From SAR116 cluster bacterium AG-313-A07 (lineage in GTDB: Bacteria; Pseudomonadota; Alphaproteobacteria; Thalassobaculales; Thalassobaculaceae), in assembly GCA_003284265.1 (NCBI GenBank), contig QBVV01000010.1, positions 1 through 53,556 of the forward strand: a stretch of 53,556 bases of DNA. The letters run 5' to 3'. Shown piece by piece: positions 17,508-27,227 of the stretch. The position numbers were made by a program, and so were the translations under genes. Position 1 is the stretch's first letter. Each line of letters starts with the position of its first letter. The notes under the pieces were generated by a model. That model did no database searches. It was not told where the DNA came from and was given only the letters and a program-made list of their open reading frames with translations.

Positions 17508-18968
17508 CTAGGTCAGAGATTTCTTAGGAATGATAGGAACTAGATTTTTCAGGTCAGATATTTCCTCGTACAGATTAGCAGCTGAAAGTAGATTTGCCTC
17601 TCCTCTGGGGCCGCCTACAATTTGTAATCCAACAGGCAGTCCATCTTTAGTGAAGCCGGCGGGCACGCTTAGGGCTGGATGTCCAGTGATTGTTATTGCG
17701 TATGCTATACTTAACCACTCTACATAATTAGAAAACTTATGTTCTCCCAGCTCGGCAACAAATCGTTGTTCAATCGGATATGGTGGAACAATCGTTGCGG
17801 GGCTCAAAAGCAGATCATATTCTTCAAAAAAAGTGACAGCTCTGTTTAGATATCGTGCCCTCGCCAGTTCGACCCTAGCGAAGTCGTCAACTGTTATCTC
17901 GGCGGCGCGCTCAATGTTCCATATCACTTCTGGCTTCAAGAGGTTTTTATTGGTATCAAGCAGCGCTTTCTTTCCAACATAAAATGACATGGCGCGCCAA
18001 GTTTGGAATATATCCTGGATATCGCTAAAATCAGGATGAGCTTCTTCAACAATGCAACCAAGTTGTTCAAACCTTTTCGCTGCTTTCTCGCAGATTGCGG
18101 CTACCTCCTCGTCCACAGGTGTCACCCCAAGATCCTTTGAAAACGCAACCTTCTTTGGCTTCGTGCGCGATTTAACCGCATCTAAATAACTAGTCCCTGT
18201 TCGTGGTAGAGAAATAGGGTCCCGTGGATGATGGCCAACCATTGCATCTAAAAGCAGAGCAACATCGGGCACGTTCCTTGCCATTGGCCCGGACACACTA
18301 AAGGGTTGACCCGGAATTCCAAACAAATCGGAGGGGAATGCTCCTTCACCGGCTGCTCCAAACGCGACCCTGCCAGGGCTAGGGCGTAGCCCAACAACAG
18401 AGCAAAAACTTGCTGGGTTTCTCAAAGAACCTCCAAGATCGGAACCACTTGCGATCCATGCTTGCCCTGTAGCCAAGGCTACAGCCGATCCACCAGAGGA
18501 GCCTGCACAACTTTTACTCGTATCCCAGGGATTTAACGTAGCCCCGAATACCTCGTTGAACGTATTAGCGCCAGCTCCAAATTCTGGGGTATTAGATTTT
18601 GCGTAAACGAGGGCACCTTCTTTTTCAACATTTTCGACTAGGCAGTCAGAATGTTTTGGCACAAAATCTTTGTATACTGGGGAGCCCCAGGTGGATTTCA
18701 CGCCTTGAACTGGAGTGAGATCTTTTATCGCAATTGGTAAGCCTGCCAATACACCCCTTTCTCCTAGCGGCTTTTGCATCAGTTTTTCAGCTTCAGATTT
18801 TGCTCGGGAAAAACATCGGGTAGGAAGAGCATTAACATCCTTATCGATTTCATTGATGCGCTTTTCAAGTGCGGTGAGAAGTTCTATTGGGCTAACTTCA
18901 TTCTTTTTTAAAAGATTAACCACCTCATTAGCAGTCATTGTTATGAGATCTCTATCTGATTGTTTCAT
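17508..18968 (-). CDS. Amidase signature family hydrolase
   Basis: A 486-residue amidase of the GatA/FAAH superfamily with the complete Ser-cisSer-Lys triad: K82 in AIKDL, S157 in the GSSGGS motif, and nucleophile S181 in GSDLGGS. The spacing equals that of fatty acid amide hydrolase. It would hydrolyse a carboxamide to a carboxylate and ammonia, which could feed the CoA-transferase encoded upstream. GatB and GatC are not adjacent, so it is not likely to be GatA of the tRNA amidotransferase. It lies 62 bases after the SnoaL-like gene. Substrate unknown. Confidence 0.9.
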   Translation of the reverse strand: MKQSDRDLITMTANEVVNLLKKNEVSPIELLTALEKRINEIDKDVNALPTRCFSRAKSEAEKLMQKPLGERGVLAGLPIAIKDLTPVQGVKSTWGSPVYKDFVPKHSDCLVENVEKEGALVYAKSNTPEFGAGANTFNEVFGATLNPWDTSKSCAGSSGGSAVALATGQAWIASGSDLGGSLRNPASFCSVVGLRPSPGRVAFGAAGEGAFPSDLFGIPGQPFSVSGPMARNVPDVALLLDAMVGHHPRDPISLPRTGTSYLDAVKSRTKPKKVAFSKDLGVTPVDEEVAAICEKAAKRFEQLGCIVEEAHPDFSDIQDIFQTWRAMSFYVGKKALLDTNKNLLKPEVIWNIERAAEITVDDFARVELARARYLNRAVTFFEEYDLLLSPATIVPPYPIEQRFVAELGEHKFSNYVEWLSIAYAITITGHPALSVPAGFTKDGLPVGLQIVGGPRGEANLLSAANLYEEISDLKNLVPIIPKKSLT

Positions 18969-19030
18969 TTAACGTCCAATCAATGTTCATGGTTTAATAT
19001 TATAAAATACATCTAATCTTTGTTTCTAGC

Positions 19031-19435
19031 TCACTGGAGGACTGGATCCTCATCATCCTTCTCGGAGGGAAGGGCTGATGTTGGCGATGCATGATGATGA
19101 ACCATCTTCCAACTGTCACCCTCCTTAAGAAACATATTGGTTGCTACGGTAGCTCCGCCACCTATCAGCTCAAAGCAGGTCACATAACAAATATTGTCTG
19201 TGAGAAAGTGGGTTTTAGCATCTTTGCATACGATCTTGGGGGAATTTGGCGATGATAAAATATCTGTCCAACTGCCCATAACGGCCTCCCGACCGTAGAG
19301 GGGAGGCCATCCAGGGTGGATGCAAACCACTTGAGCGTTTGAGGCCCAAAGGGTTTCTAACGCTACAATATCGCGAGAAATGAAGGCGTTGTAAAAAGCA
19401 TCGTTGGCAAAAAGTACCTCGGCTTCGTCTCGCAT
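19031..19435 (-). CDS. SnoaL-like/NTF2-fold protein
   Basis: A 134-residue protein with the cone-shaped NTF2-like fold typical of the SnoaL_3/DUF4440 group: FYNAFISRDIVALETLWA, VVCIHPGWPPLYGREAVMGSW and the C-terminal WKMVHHHASPT. Family members are often found beside catabolic oxidoreductases; specific activity is not predictable. The in-frame ATG at 19447 lies within ATGGGAG, which serves as ribosome-binding site for ATG 19435, so the latter is preferred. It sits between the SDR and amidase genes of the same run. Confidence 0.82.
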   Translation of the reverse strand: MRDEAEVLFANDAFYNAFISRDIVALETLWASNAQVVCIHPGWPPLYGREAVMGSWTDILSSPNSPKIVCKDAKTHFLTDNICYVTCFELIGGGATVATNMFLKEGDSWKMVHHHASPTSALPSEKDDEDPVLQ

Positions 19436-19472
19436 TATTACTCCCATTTAGGACTCACATTTATAAACGTTT

Positions 19473-20222
19473 TTAATAAGTGGCTCTGCCACCAGAAACG
19501 TCAAAAACACCGCCAGTACTAAACGAGCATTCTTCCGAAGTTAGCCATGTTATGAGGTTTGCGATCTCGTCTACTGTGCCAAATCTTCCAATAGGGATCT
19601 TGGATAGCATAAAATCTATATGCTCTTGGCTTATTTGGTCAAAAATTTCTGTCTTAACCGCTGCTGGAGTAATGCAATTAACTGTTATTGGGGTATGTGC
19701 CAATTCCTTTCCAAGCGATTTTGTTAATCCTATTACGCCTGCTTTTGCAGCACTATAAGGCGATGCATTAGGGTTGCCCTCTTTCCCGGCAATGGAGGCA
19801 ATATTTACAATACGCCCATAATTTTTTTTCAATAAAAAAGGAACAATTGCTCGGCAACATAGAAAAGTGCCGTTCAGGTCAATATCTACAACCTTTGTCC
19901 ATTCGTCGACAGGGTACTCCCATGTTTTAAAATTTGGCCCAGCAATACCCGCACTATTAACTAGGATATCCACTCCGCCCATTTCACCATTACTGGCATT
20001 GGCGGCTGCTTCGACAGATTCCCAATTAGTAATATCGACTACCTGAATATCTATCGGTGTTGAAAAATCAGATCTTACCTGCTCAAGGCGCTCCCTATCC
20101 ATATCCCAGAGAGAAACTCTCGCGCCACTGGCATTCAATCGCTTTGCAGTAGCTAACCCTATTCCACGAGCCCCTCCCGTTATAACGGCTGCTCGTCCTG
20201 TATAATCATGGGTGACTGTCAT
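19473..20222 (-). CDS. SDR family oxidoreductase (FabG-like)
   Basis: A 249-residue classical short-chain dehydrogenase/reductase. The nucleotide-binding motif TGGARGIG is at residues 15-22, and the catalytic residues S143, Y156 and K160 (YSAAK) are present, with NSAG for the strand-4 motif. D40, at the end of the second beta-strand (SLWDMDRE), suggests NAD(H) preference. It would interconvert an alcohol and a ketone. It is spaced 35 bases after another SDR gene and 37 bases before the SnoaL gene, within the presumed CoA-transferase-SDR-SDR-SnoaL-amidase-PCD operon. Confidence 0.92.
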   Translation of the reverse strand: MTVTHDYTGRAAVITGGARGIGLATAKRLNASGARVSLWDMDRERLEQVRSDFSTPIDIQVVDITNWESVEAAANASNGEMGGVDILVNSAGIAGPNFKTWEYPVDEWTKVVDIDLNGTFLCCRAIVPFLLKKNYGRIVNIASIAGKEGNPNASPYSAAKAGVIGLTKSLGKELAHTPITVNCITPAAVKTEIFDQISQEHIDFMLSKIPIGRFGTVDEIANLITWLTSEECSFSTGGVFDVSGGRATY

Positions 20223-20257
20223 TATTTACATCCTCATTCTTCATTTTCAGTTACTAA

Positions 20258-21022
20258 CTAAAGAAATACTGTTCCACCATCTACCATTATCGTCTGCCCG
20301 GTTACAAATTTTGAGTCATCACTGGCCAGATACAGAATTGTACCTGTTAAATCTTCTGGTACTAGGTTTCTTTGTAGAGATTGACCTGATGCTATTACCT
20401 CCGCGGCTCTTTCTAGTTTTTCCCCAAAAAATTCTTTCGTCCCCTCGGTCAGCACGGCGGATGGTCCCACAGCATTAACTCTAATCCAGTCTTTTCCAAG
20501 TTCTCTAGCCATTGCGCGGGTCATGCCTATCACAGCGGCTTTTGAAGTTGAATAGTGAAGGGCGTATGGAAGTCCAGCAAGCGCTGCTAATGAGGAAATG
20601 TTAATAATGGATCCACTTTTATTTTCCCTCATCGAATTTATAACTGCCTTCGAACATCGCCAGATTCCATTCACATTGACATCCATGCAATCATCCCAGT
20701 CTTTGTCATCAAGTGTATCAAAACGCCCGGTGCCTAAAGAACCGTATAGGGCAGCGTTATTGACTAGAATATCTATTTTTCCAAAGTGAGAAACGGCTGT
20801 ATTTGCCATATTTTGACAACTTTCCTGATCTCTCACGTCGAGTTTAATGCCGATTGCGCTGTGTTCAGCACTCGTTATTTCTTCCACCGTTTTCGTGCAA
20901 TCTTTTATATCAGCCGCAATTACCTGGGCACCGGCGGCCGCAAGTGCTTTAGCGTATTCTCTTCCAAGTCCGCGGCTAGCACCTGTTACTATTGCAACTT
21001 TTTCTTTCAAATTAGCGCCCAT
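20258..21022 (-). CDS. SDR family oxidoreductase
   Basis: A 254-residue classical SDR with TGASRGLG at residues 13-20, NNAA at the NNAG position, catalytic serine in NISSLA (143-144), Y157 and K161 (YSTSK). D38 (VIAADIKD) points to NAD(H). It lies 25 bases after the CoA-transferase gene and probably acts on a CoA-bound or free hydroxy/keto intermediate. It differs clearly from the next SDR, so the two are not a recent duplication. ATG 21022 has GGAG upstream. Confidence 0.92.
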   Translation of the reverse strand: MGANLKEKVAIVTGASRGLGREYAKALAAAGAQVIAADIKDCTKTVEEITSAEHSAIGIKLDVRDQESCQNMANTAVSHFGKIDILVNNAALYGSLGTGRFDTLDDKDWDDCMDVNVNGIWRCSKAVINSMRENKSGSIINISSLAALAGLPYALHYSTSKAAVIGMTRAMARELGKDWIRVNAVGPSAVLTEGTKEFFGEKLERAAEVIASGQSLQRNLVPEDLTGTILYLASDDSKFVTGQTIMVDGGTVFL

Positions 21023-21047
21023 TATGAAACGCTCCTCAATACAAGAA

Positions 21048-22226
21048 TCACGATCCGCTATTTTCTATCAATGTGTCCAATTCCTTTAAAATATTATCTC
21101 TATCGGAATCGAACTCTGGGGGGGACCGGTATTCTACCTTATTTATACCATCTATATGTAATGGACTTGCAGCCGCCAGTGACTTGCGGCCGTCGGCGTC
21201 TTCAATCCATCTAATCATACCCCTTGCATGGAGGTTTTCGTCCTCAACCACCTCATCGAGGTCATTCACAGTTCCGCAGGGTACACGAGCTTCATTCAAC
21301 AAAGCCATAATCTCGGCCCGAGTGTGCCTTTTTGACCAACTTGTTATGAGTTCAGTTACGGCATCGAGATTTTGGACCCGGTCCGCCATTGTTTTAAATC
21401 TTTCATCGTCTTTCTTGTCTCCTTCTCCCATCGCGTCGAGGAGACGATGCCAATGTGTATCGTTATTGCATATAATTGCTGTATATCCATCGTTCGTGGG
21501 GAAAACGCCGTATGGCGCAATCGATAAACCTCCATGAAAATTGCCTACTCTTTTCGGTGCCTCACTTATGTCACTATCGAACATCAAACCGAGATTTGAA
21601 GCAAAAGAGGGAAATACAGATTCTTGCATCGACACATCCACATAAGAGCCGTTCCCGGTTCTTTCCCTTTTTACAAGAGCCGTCATGACGCCGCCGTATA
21701 GATGAATACCGGCAAAGAAATCACACAATGCCACGCCAGCTTTTACGGGTGGGTTTTCGGCAAAGCCAGTGGCACTCATAACGCCGCTCATTGCTTGAAC
21801 AGCTATATCCATTGCCTGATATCCTCGGTATGGTCCGTCTTGTCCGTAACCACTGCCGGACGCGTATATTACATCTGGCTTAATGGATTTTATAGTTTCA
21901 TAACCGATCCCAAGACGATCAACCACACCTGGAGCGAAATTCTCGATAACTATATCGACTGTTTTCGCAAGCTCTAGAAAAATACTGCGGTCTTTTTCGG
22001 ATTTTAAATCTAGAGAGATGCTTCGCTTATTTGGATTGAGCATTTTAAAAGGATACAACGCACCACCTCTTGCATTTCGTCGGCGCAGATGTTCTCCTCC
22101 CGGGGGCTCAACTTTAATGACATCGGCTCCTGCCATAGCCATAAGGAAAGTAGCGTATGGGCCATTATAGATTTGTGTCAAGTCGAGGACACGGATTCCT
22201 GTGAGGGGATGGGAAGTATTTGACAT
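21048..22226 (-). CDS. CaiB/BaiF family III CoA-transferase
   Basis: A 392-residue family III CoA-transferase, which moves CoA between a thioester donor and a carboxylic acid via an aspartyl-CoA anhydride. Family blocks: IRVLDLTQIYNGPYATFLMA, GADVIKVEPPGGE, NKRSISLDLKS and VIENFAPGVVDRLG. The likely nucleophile is the Asp in VALCDFFAG, followed by LVKRERTGNGSYVDVSM. It is first in the minus-strand run and diverges from the aminotransferase gene. It would activate a substrate of the pathway encoded downstream; substrate unknown. Confidence 0.93.
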   Translation of the reverse strand: MSNTSHPLTGIRVLDLTQIYNGPYATFLMAMAGADVIKVEPPGGEHLRRRNARGGALYPFKMLNPNKRSISLDLKSEKDRSIFLELAKTVDIVIENFAPGVVDRLGIGYETIKSIKPDVIYASGSGYGQDGPYRGYQAMDIAVQAMSGVMSATGFAENPPVKAGVALCDFFAGIHLYGGVMTALVKRERTGNGSYVDVSMQESVFPSFASNLGLMFDSDISEAPKRVGNFHGGLSIAPYGVFPTNDGYTAIICNNDTHWHRLLDAMGEGDKKDDERFKTMADRVQNLDAVTELITSWSKRHTRAEIMALLNEARVPCGTVNDLDEVVEDENLHARGMIRWIEDADGRKSLAAASPLHIDGINKVEYRSPPEFDSDRDNILKELDTLIENSGS

Positions 22227-22364
22227 TTATGAATCTCTTACCAAAAATTAGTTTCAACAAGCACTAATGATAGTCTTATAGTTTTGCCAAATTGAATAAT
22301 AGGATCTACCGGCAGATTATCAACAAGATATGCTGTCTAGATCATTTTGAATGGAGTACATTAC

Positions 22365-23594
22365 GTGTCTACTGATATTGATTATTCGAGCCTAATGAGT
22401 TCAGGTCTGCCTGCACCCGCTCCTAAATGGCAGGGGTTTCCAGAGTATAACTTTATTGGCGGCCATAACGACAGGAATAGTATTCCTGTAGAAGATATGA
22501 TATCGGCTGTAACCAATGTTCTTAAGCGTGACGGTGCATCCCTTGCCACCTACGGGATGCAACATGGCCCTCAGGGTTACAAACCGTTGAGAGAGTTTAT
22601 TGTTTCGAAACTTGCTCAACGAAGTGGTATTTCTACCAGCATAGATAACATATTAATTACCTCCGGATCGGGACAGGCGCTAAACTTGGTGAATGCCGTA
22701 CTTTGTGAACCGGGAGATACGGTGCTATTTGAACAGTTCAGTTATGCGAGTGCTATAACTAGGATACGCAACATTGGTGTCAACCCTATTGGTGTTCCGT
22801 TAGATGAAAATGGGATGAGAATGGACTTATTGGAAGAAAAACTCATCGAATTGCAATGTAAATCAATCAAGCCAAAATATTTGTATGTCATTCCGACGGT
22901 GCAGAATCCGGGTGGTAGTATAATGCCAGATGAAAATCGACAAGAGCTTCTTAGGCTTGCAAGGAAATATGATTTTCCTATTTTGGAAGATGAATGTTAT
23001 GCGGATTTAATCTGGGATTCTAAAAGGCCAACTGCATTGGCCGGTATGGATGACGGAAACAGAGTTATACACTGCGGTTCTTTTTCAAAAACGATCGCCC
23101 CAGCTCTCCGCGTGGGTTATCTAGTCGCAGATTGGCATTTACTCTCTCAAATTATCGCCGTTAAAAATGATAGCGGCACAGGAGCCCTGGAACAAATGAT
23201 GCTTGCTGAATACTGTAGTAATCATTTTGATGGTCATATTGATAGTCTCTCCAAAACCCTTAAGAATAAACTCGATACTTTAGTAGAAGCATTGCAAGTT
23301 CATTTTGGAACTTCGGCGGAATTTGAGCTACCGGAGGGTGGCATCTTTTTGTGGATTTCCCTGCCCGAACAAGTGGATACAATAAGGCTTGGCCAGTTAG
23401 CCGCCGGAGAAGGTATTGCATTAAATCCTGGACCGGAATGGTCTACAGATCAAAAACCTGCAAGTTCAAAGCTGCGTCTATGTTTTGGCCATCCGTCTAA
23501 GGAGACTATAGAGGAAGGTGTTTCAAAATTAGCAGAAATTTGCCATCGGGAATTTGGGGTGCCGTTGCGTGGTGCTAATAAGGTTAGAAGTTAA
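22365..23594 (+). CDS. PLP-dependent aminotransferase (class I/II, 2-aminoadipate-type)
   Basis: A 409-residue fold-type I aminotransferase of the LysN/MocR-catalytic-domain group without an HTH domain. Visible are ITSGSGQALNLV, VIPTVQNPGG, the EDECYADL segment with the PLP-binding Asp/Tyr, and the Schiff-base lysine in CGSFSKTIAPALRVGY. GTG 22365 is preferred because GGAG lies 8 bases upstream; a TTG at 22347 in frame would add six residues. The MFS gene follows after 5 bases, suggesting that an imported amino compound is the substrate. Confidence 0.9.
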   Translation: MSTDIDYSSLMSSGLPAPAPKWQGFPEYNFIGGHNDRNSIPVEDMISAVTNVLKRDGASLATYGMQHGPQGYKPLREFIVSKLAQRSGISTSIDNILITSGSGQALNLVNAVLCEPGDTVLFEQFSYASAITRIRNIGVNPIGVPLDENGMRMDLLEEKLIELQCKSIKPKYLYVIPTVQNPGGSIMPDENRQELLRLARKYDFPILEDECYADLIWDSKRPTALAGMDDGNRVIHCGSFSKTIAPALRVGYLVADWHLLSQIIAVKNDSGTGALEQMMLAEYCSNHFDGHIDSLSKTLKNKLDTLVEALQVHFGTSAEFELPEGGIFLWISLPEQVDTIRLGQLAAGEGIALNPGPEWSTDQKPASSKLRLCFGHPSKETIEEGVSKLAEICHREFGVPLRGANKVRS

Positions 23595-23599
23595 TTCTT

Positions 23600-24835
23600 T
23601 TGTCTCCTAAAAATCAAACCGAGGAAATAGAGCAAACTTCGGAAGATCAAATTCAGCAAAAGAAGATCTTTAGAAAAATTGTTTGGCCGTTTGCCATAGC
23701 AGAAACACTGGTTTGGGCGACGTACTATTATTCGTTCCCGGCTTTGTTGCCGACTTGGGAAGCAGACTTGGGTTTTTCTAAAACAGCATTAACCGGTGCT
23801 TTCACACTTGCTCTTATTGTGTCGGCTGTTACCGCCCCGATAGTTGGACGATTGATCGATTTTGGCTACGGTAAAGTCATTTTTGCTGGCGGTGCTGCAG
23901 CTGCGGCTACTCTCTTGATTTTGTTATCTCAAGTAACTGAAATATGGCAATTCTACGCGATCTGGTTTGGTATTGGGATCGCCATGGCTGGTTCACTTTA
24001 TGAAGCATGCTTTGCCATAATTACGTATAGTATGGGCGAGAGGGCTAAAAGGGCGATAACGATTGTAACGCTTGTAGCTGGTTTTGCAGGCACCGTGTCA
24101 TTTCCAAGTGCACATCTTCTAACGCAACTTTTCGATTGGCGAATAACCGTAATTTGTTTTGCAGTAGTAATAATAACAGTTTGCATTCCACTGATACTCT
24201 ACGGGTGTCATCACGCGGACCAAGAAGCTTCTTACAGAGCCCCAAAACCTACACCCAGTATTCGTAAAGCAATGGTGGTTACTAAAGCGCCAACATTCTG
24301 GCTCCTGGGCCTAACCTTCTTTTTACTCGCATTTAATCATGGGATGGTGATAAGCCACATGCTGCCCATACTTGACGACCGCGGATTGTCAGAAAGTTTT
24401 GCTGTACTAGCCGCATCTATGATTGGCCCAATGCAAGTAACAGGCAGATTGATAATGCTTGCATTTGAAAAATATATTTCGGTGTTTGCGATTTGTTGTG
24501 CTTGCTTTGCCTCGGCATTCATTGCTGGATGCGCCTTGTTGTTCTCTAGTTTTTCGCCTTTATTTATTATTCCATTTGTTCTTTTCCAAGGTGGTGGCTA
24601 CGGGGTGCTGAGCATTATAAGACCGACAGTCATCTCAGAATTATTGGGACGCAGGGATTTCGGAACAATAGCGGGCTTATTGGCGATCGGTTTTATGGCG
24701 GGATCAGCATTTTCTCCAACTAGTGCTTCTATACTTTGGGAAACTGGTGGCTATGACCTAGTCATCATTATCGTAGCAGGCATTCCAATAATGGCATTCT
24801 TATCTCTGCTTGCGGCCTGGAAGGTACGTCCGTAA
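23600..24835 (+). CDS. Major facilitator superfamily transporter
   Basis: A 411-residue polytopic membrane protein with about 12 transmembrane helices and a hydrophilic N-terminal 27 residues. The loop 2-3 motif appears as GRLIDFGYGKV, close to the MFS A-motif. The shape resembles the oxalate/formate- and monocarboxylate-type MFS groups. The start is TTG 23600, since the next Met in frame lies far inside the protein. It is 5 bases after the aminotransferase, so co-transcription is nearly certain. It ends 22 bases before the stop of the convergent acyl-CoA dehydrogenase gene. Confidence 0.88.
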   Translation: MSPKNQTEEIEQTSEDQIQQKKIFRKIVWPFAIAETLVWATYYYSFPALLPTWEADLGFSKTALTGAFTLALIVSAVTAPIVGRLIDFGYGKVIFAGGAAAAATLLILLSQVTEIWQFYAIWFGIGIAMAGSLYEACFAIITYSMGERAKRAITIVTLVAGFAGTVSFPSAHLLTQLFDWRITVICFAVVIITVCIPLILYGCHHADQEASYRAPKPTPSIRKAMVVTKAPTFWLLGLTFFLLAFNHGMVISHMLPILDDRGLSESFAVLAASMIGPMQVTGRLIMLAFEKYISVFAICCACFASAFIAGCALLFSSFSPLFIIPFVLFQGGGYGVLSIIRPTVISELLGRRDFGTIAGLLAIGFMAGSAFSPTSASILWETGGYDLVIIIVAGIPIMAFLSLLAAWKVRP

Positions 24836-24857
24836 ATTAAATATTTGATTTAGCAAT

Positions 24858-26000
24858 TTAATCTGGAGAATCCATCATTGATAATGTTGTCATGTGATGC
24901 TCAACATCTCCAAATTGACGTTCGATCATCGATAGTCTTTTAAAATAATGCCCGATGGCATATTCCTCGGTAATACCAATTCCCCCATGTAATTGCACGC
25001 CACCTTGCCCTACCTCTCGGCATGAGACCCCAATTTGCGCTTTAGTAGTTGCCATCGCATGGCGCCGTTTTTCAGTATCTTTTTCCGTCGTCATCATTGC
25101 CGCATATATCGCGATGCTGCGTGCCTCTTCTACCGCTACATACATGTCTGCTGCACGATGTTGTAAAACCTGGAAATCGCCAATAGGACGCCCAAATTGA
25201 GTTCTAGTCTTTAAATAATCAACGGTCATATCTAATACACATTGCATCGCACCTACCGACTCAGCGGCTACTGCCGCTATTCCGTGTTGCTCTATGTTTT
25301 CAATAATTAAAAATCCCTTGTCGCATTCGCCGAGCAAGGCATTTTGGGGAACGGACACATTAGATAATTTTATATCTGCTGCCTGCATACCGTCAATCGT
25401 TGGGTAACTGTTAACAGTAATACCTTTTGTTTTTGCAGGTACCAAAAAGAGGCTAATACCGTCGGTACTTCTATCGCTTCCTTTTGTTCGAGCGGTTACG
25501 ATTATAGTATCGGCTATACCTCCATGGAGAACAGTAGTTTTCTCTCCATTTAAAATCCAATTTCCATTTTTTAATTGAGCCCTAGTTTCCACCTGGCTTA
25601 ATTGGTATCGTGATAGTCGTTCACTATGAGCAAAAGCCATGAGGTGATCGCCATTAGAAATTGCACTTAACAGTTCAGACTTTTTATTTTCATCAGCTGC
25701 AGACTGAATTGCAGTTCCACTAAGAACGATAGTCGCAAGATACGGCTCAATTAAGAGGCCAGTGCCAAAAGCTTCGAGAACAATCATTTGTTCTACTGGT
25801 CCACCATCAAAACCACCATAGTTACTGGAGAAGGAAAGTCCCAATAATCCTAAATCGGCTAACTGTTTCCACACTGTCTTGCTGTAACCATCGGCACTTT
25901 TAATTATTGCTCCGCGCTTTTGTAAATCATAGTTATCGGCAATCAGTCGGCTTACGCTATCTTTCAGAAGTTGTTGCTCATTAGAGAGTTCAAAATCCAT
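24858..26000 (-). CDS. Acyl-CoA dehydrogenase, beta-type subunit (pair A)
   Basis: A 380-residue FAD acyl-CoA dehydrogenase. It has LGLLGLSFSSNYGGFDGG near the N-terminus and QLHGGIGITEEYAIGHYFKRL, but its C-terminus ends RQFGDVEHHMTTLSMM instead of the FAD-contacting G(G/T)xEIQ motif. That pattern is seen in the second subunit of heteromeric dehydrogenases such as the mycobacterial FadE/ChsE pairs. ATG 26000 follows the stop of the upstream gene by one base; a longer frame to 26048 would overlap that gene. Probably forms a complex with its neighbour 26002-27204. Confidence 0.9.
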   Translation of the reverse strand: MDFELSNEQQLLKDSVSRLIADNYDLQKRGAIIKSADGYSKTVWKQLADLGLLGLSFSSNYGGFDGGPVEQMIVLEAFGTGLLIEPYLATIVLSGTAIQSAADENKKSELLSAISNGDHLMAFAHSERLSRYQLSQVETRAQLKNGNWILNGEKTTVLHGGIADTIIVTARTKGSDRSTDGISLFLVPAKTKGITVNSYPTIDGMQAADIKLSNVSVPQNALLGECDKGFLIIENIEQHGIAAVAAESVGAMQCVLDMTVDYLKTRTQFGRPIGDFQVLQHRAADMYVAVEEARSIAIYAAMMTTEKDTEKRRHAMATTKAQIGVSCREVGQGGVQLHGGIGITEEYAIGHYFKRLSMIERQFGDVEHHMTTLSMMDSPD

Positions 26001-26001
26001 T

Positions 26002-27204
26002 TTAAAGCCCCAGAATACCTTTAGATATGATATTACGTTGGATCTCATTTGAGCCTCCGTAAATCGTTGCCGCTCTGGAATTGAAATAGTGTGGAATTAT
26101 TCCAAGTGTCTCCTCGAGTTCTGCTGGGAAGTCGCCCTCGTAAGCAGCGCGTATCTGTCCCGTAGGAGCCACCATTGGACCGGCGACGTCTGCGAGTAAC
26201 TCGGCTGTTGTTTGCTGGATCTCCGCGCCTCTTAATTTAAGCATGGATGTGGCTGGGTCAGGCGCAGAATCGTTCCGTCTGCGCTGTCTATCTATTATTC
26301 GCATAATGGTAATTTCTAAACTTTTTAGTTGCATTTCAACCGTGGCACATTTTCGCTTGAATTGTGGGTCGTCTGCTAAGGGGCCGTTGAAACTGGGTAG
26401 TTTCGCCGCTAGTTTTTTTGCTCTGCCTAGGCGTTCTCTAGAAAGGCCAACCCGAGCGATTCCTGTTCTTTCATTACCAAGTAAAAATTTGGCATAATCC
26501 CAGCCCTTATTCTCTTCTCCAACAATATTAGATACGGGGACGCGCACATTGTCGAAAAAAACTTCATTAACATGTCTGCTCTCATCAATTGTTTCGATCC
26601 CTCGGACCGTGACCCCCTCTGACTTCATATCAATCAATAAAAAAGAAATCCCCATTTGTGGTTTGGCCGCATTCGGGTTTGTGCGCACCAAAGCAAAAAT
26701 CCAGTCTGCATTGTGCGCTTGAGACGTCCATATTTTCTGACCATTTACCACGTACTCGTCACCGTCTTTGACAGCTGATGTTTTTAAAGAGGCCAAATCG
26801 GAACCTGCCCCAGGCTCAGAAAACCCCTGACAGAACCATATATCGAGATTTCGTAATTTAGGGAGAAAGTATTTCTTTTGTTCGTCATTGCCAAAAGTAC
26901 AGATTACAGGGCCAACCATATTAACGTTAAACGATAAAGGTTCAGGTGTAGGGGTCCTGAGCAATTCCTCAATAAAAATGTAGCGTTGGACTGCGGTCCA
27001 GTTAGTTCCTCCATATTCGACTGGCCAATGTGGAACCGCCCAACCTTTTTCGTTGAGTATTCGCTGCCAGGTTACAACATCTTCTTTGCTCCAATGAGGC
27101 CATCGTCCACCATTTTTACGAGCGGACTCTGGTAATTTTTCAGCAATGAATGCTCTTATCTCATCTCTAAAAACAATTTCCTCAGAGGAGAAAGCAAGTT
27201 CCAT
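26002..27204 (-). CDS. Acyl-CoA dehydrogenase, alpha-type subunit (pair A)
   Basis: A 400-residue acyl-CoA dehydrogenase with the family blocks WPVEYGG, CQGFSEPGAGSDLASLKTSA (flavin and substrate loop), VNGQKIWTSQA, and the C-terminal GGSNEIQRNIISKGILGL that contacts FAD across the dimer. This is the alpha-type layout, complementary to the following gene. It catalyses alpha,beta-desaturation of an acyl-CoA with electrons passing to ETF. It lies 23 bases after the gene at 27228-28484 and one base before the next ATG, consistent with stoichiometric co-expression. Confidence 0.92.
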   Translation of the reverse strand: MELAFSSEEIVFRDEIRAFIAEKLPESARKNGGRWPHWSKEDVVTWQRILNEKGWAVPHWPVEYGGTNWTAVQRYIFIEELLRTPTPEPLSFNVNMVGPVICTFGNDEQKKYFLPKLRNLDIWFCQGFSEPGAGSDLASLKTSAVKDGDEYVVNGQKIWTSQAHNADWIFALVRTNPNAAKPQMGISFLLIDMKSEGVTVRGIETIDESRHVNEVFFDNVRVPVSNIVGEENKGWDYAKFLLGNERTGIARVGLSRERLGRAKKLAAKLPSFNGPLADDPQFKRKCATVEMQLKSLEITIMRIIDRQRRRNDSAPDPATSMLKLRGAEIQQTTAELLADVAGPMVAPTGQIRAAYEGDFPAELEETLGIIPHYFNSRAATIYGGSNEIQRNIISKGILGL

Positions 27205-27227
27205 AGCATTTTATCCCTTATTTATTG

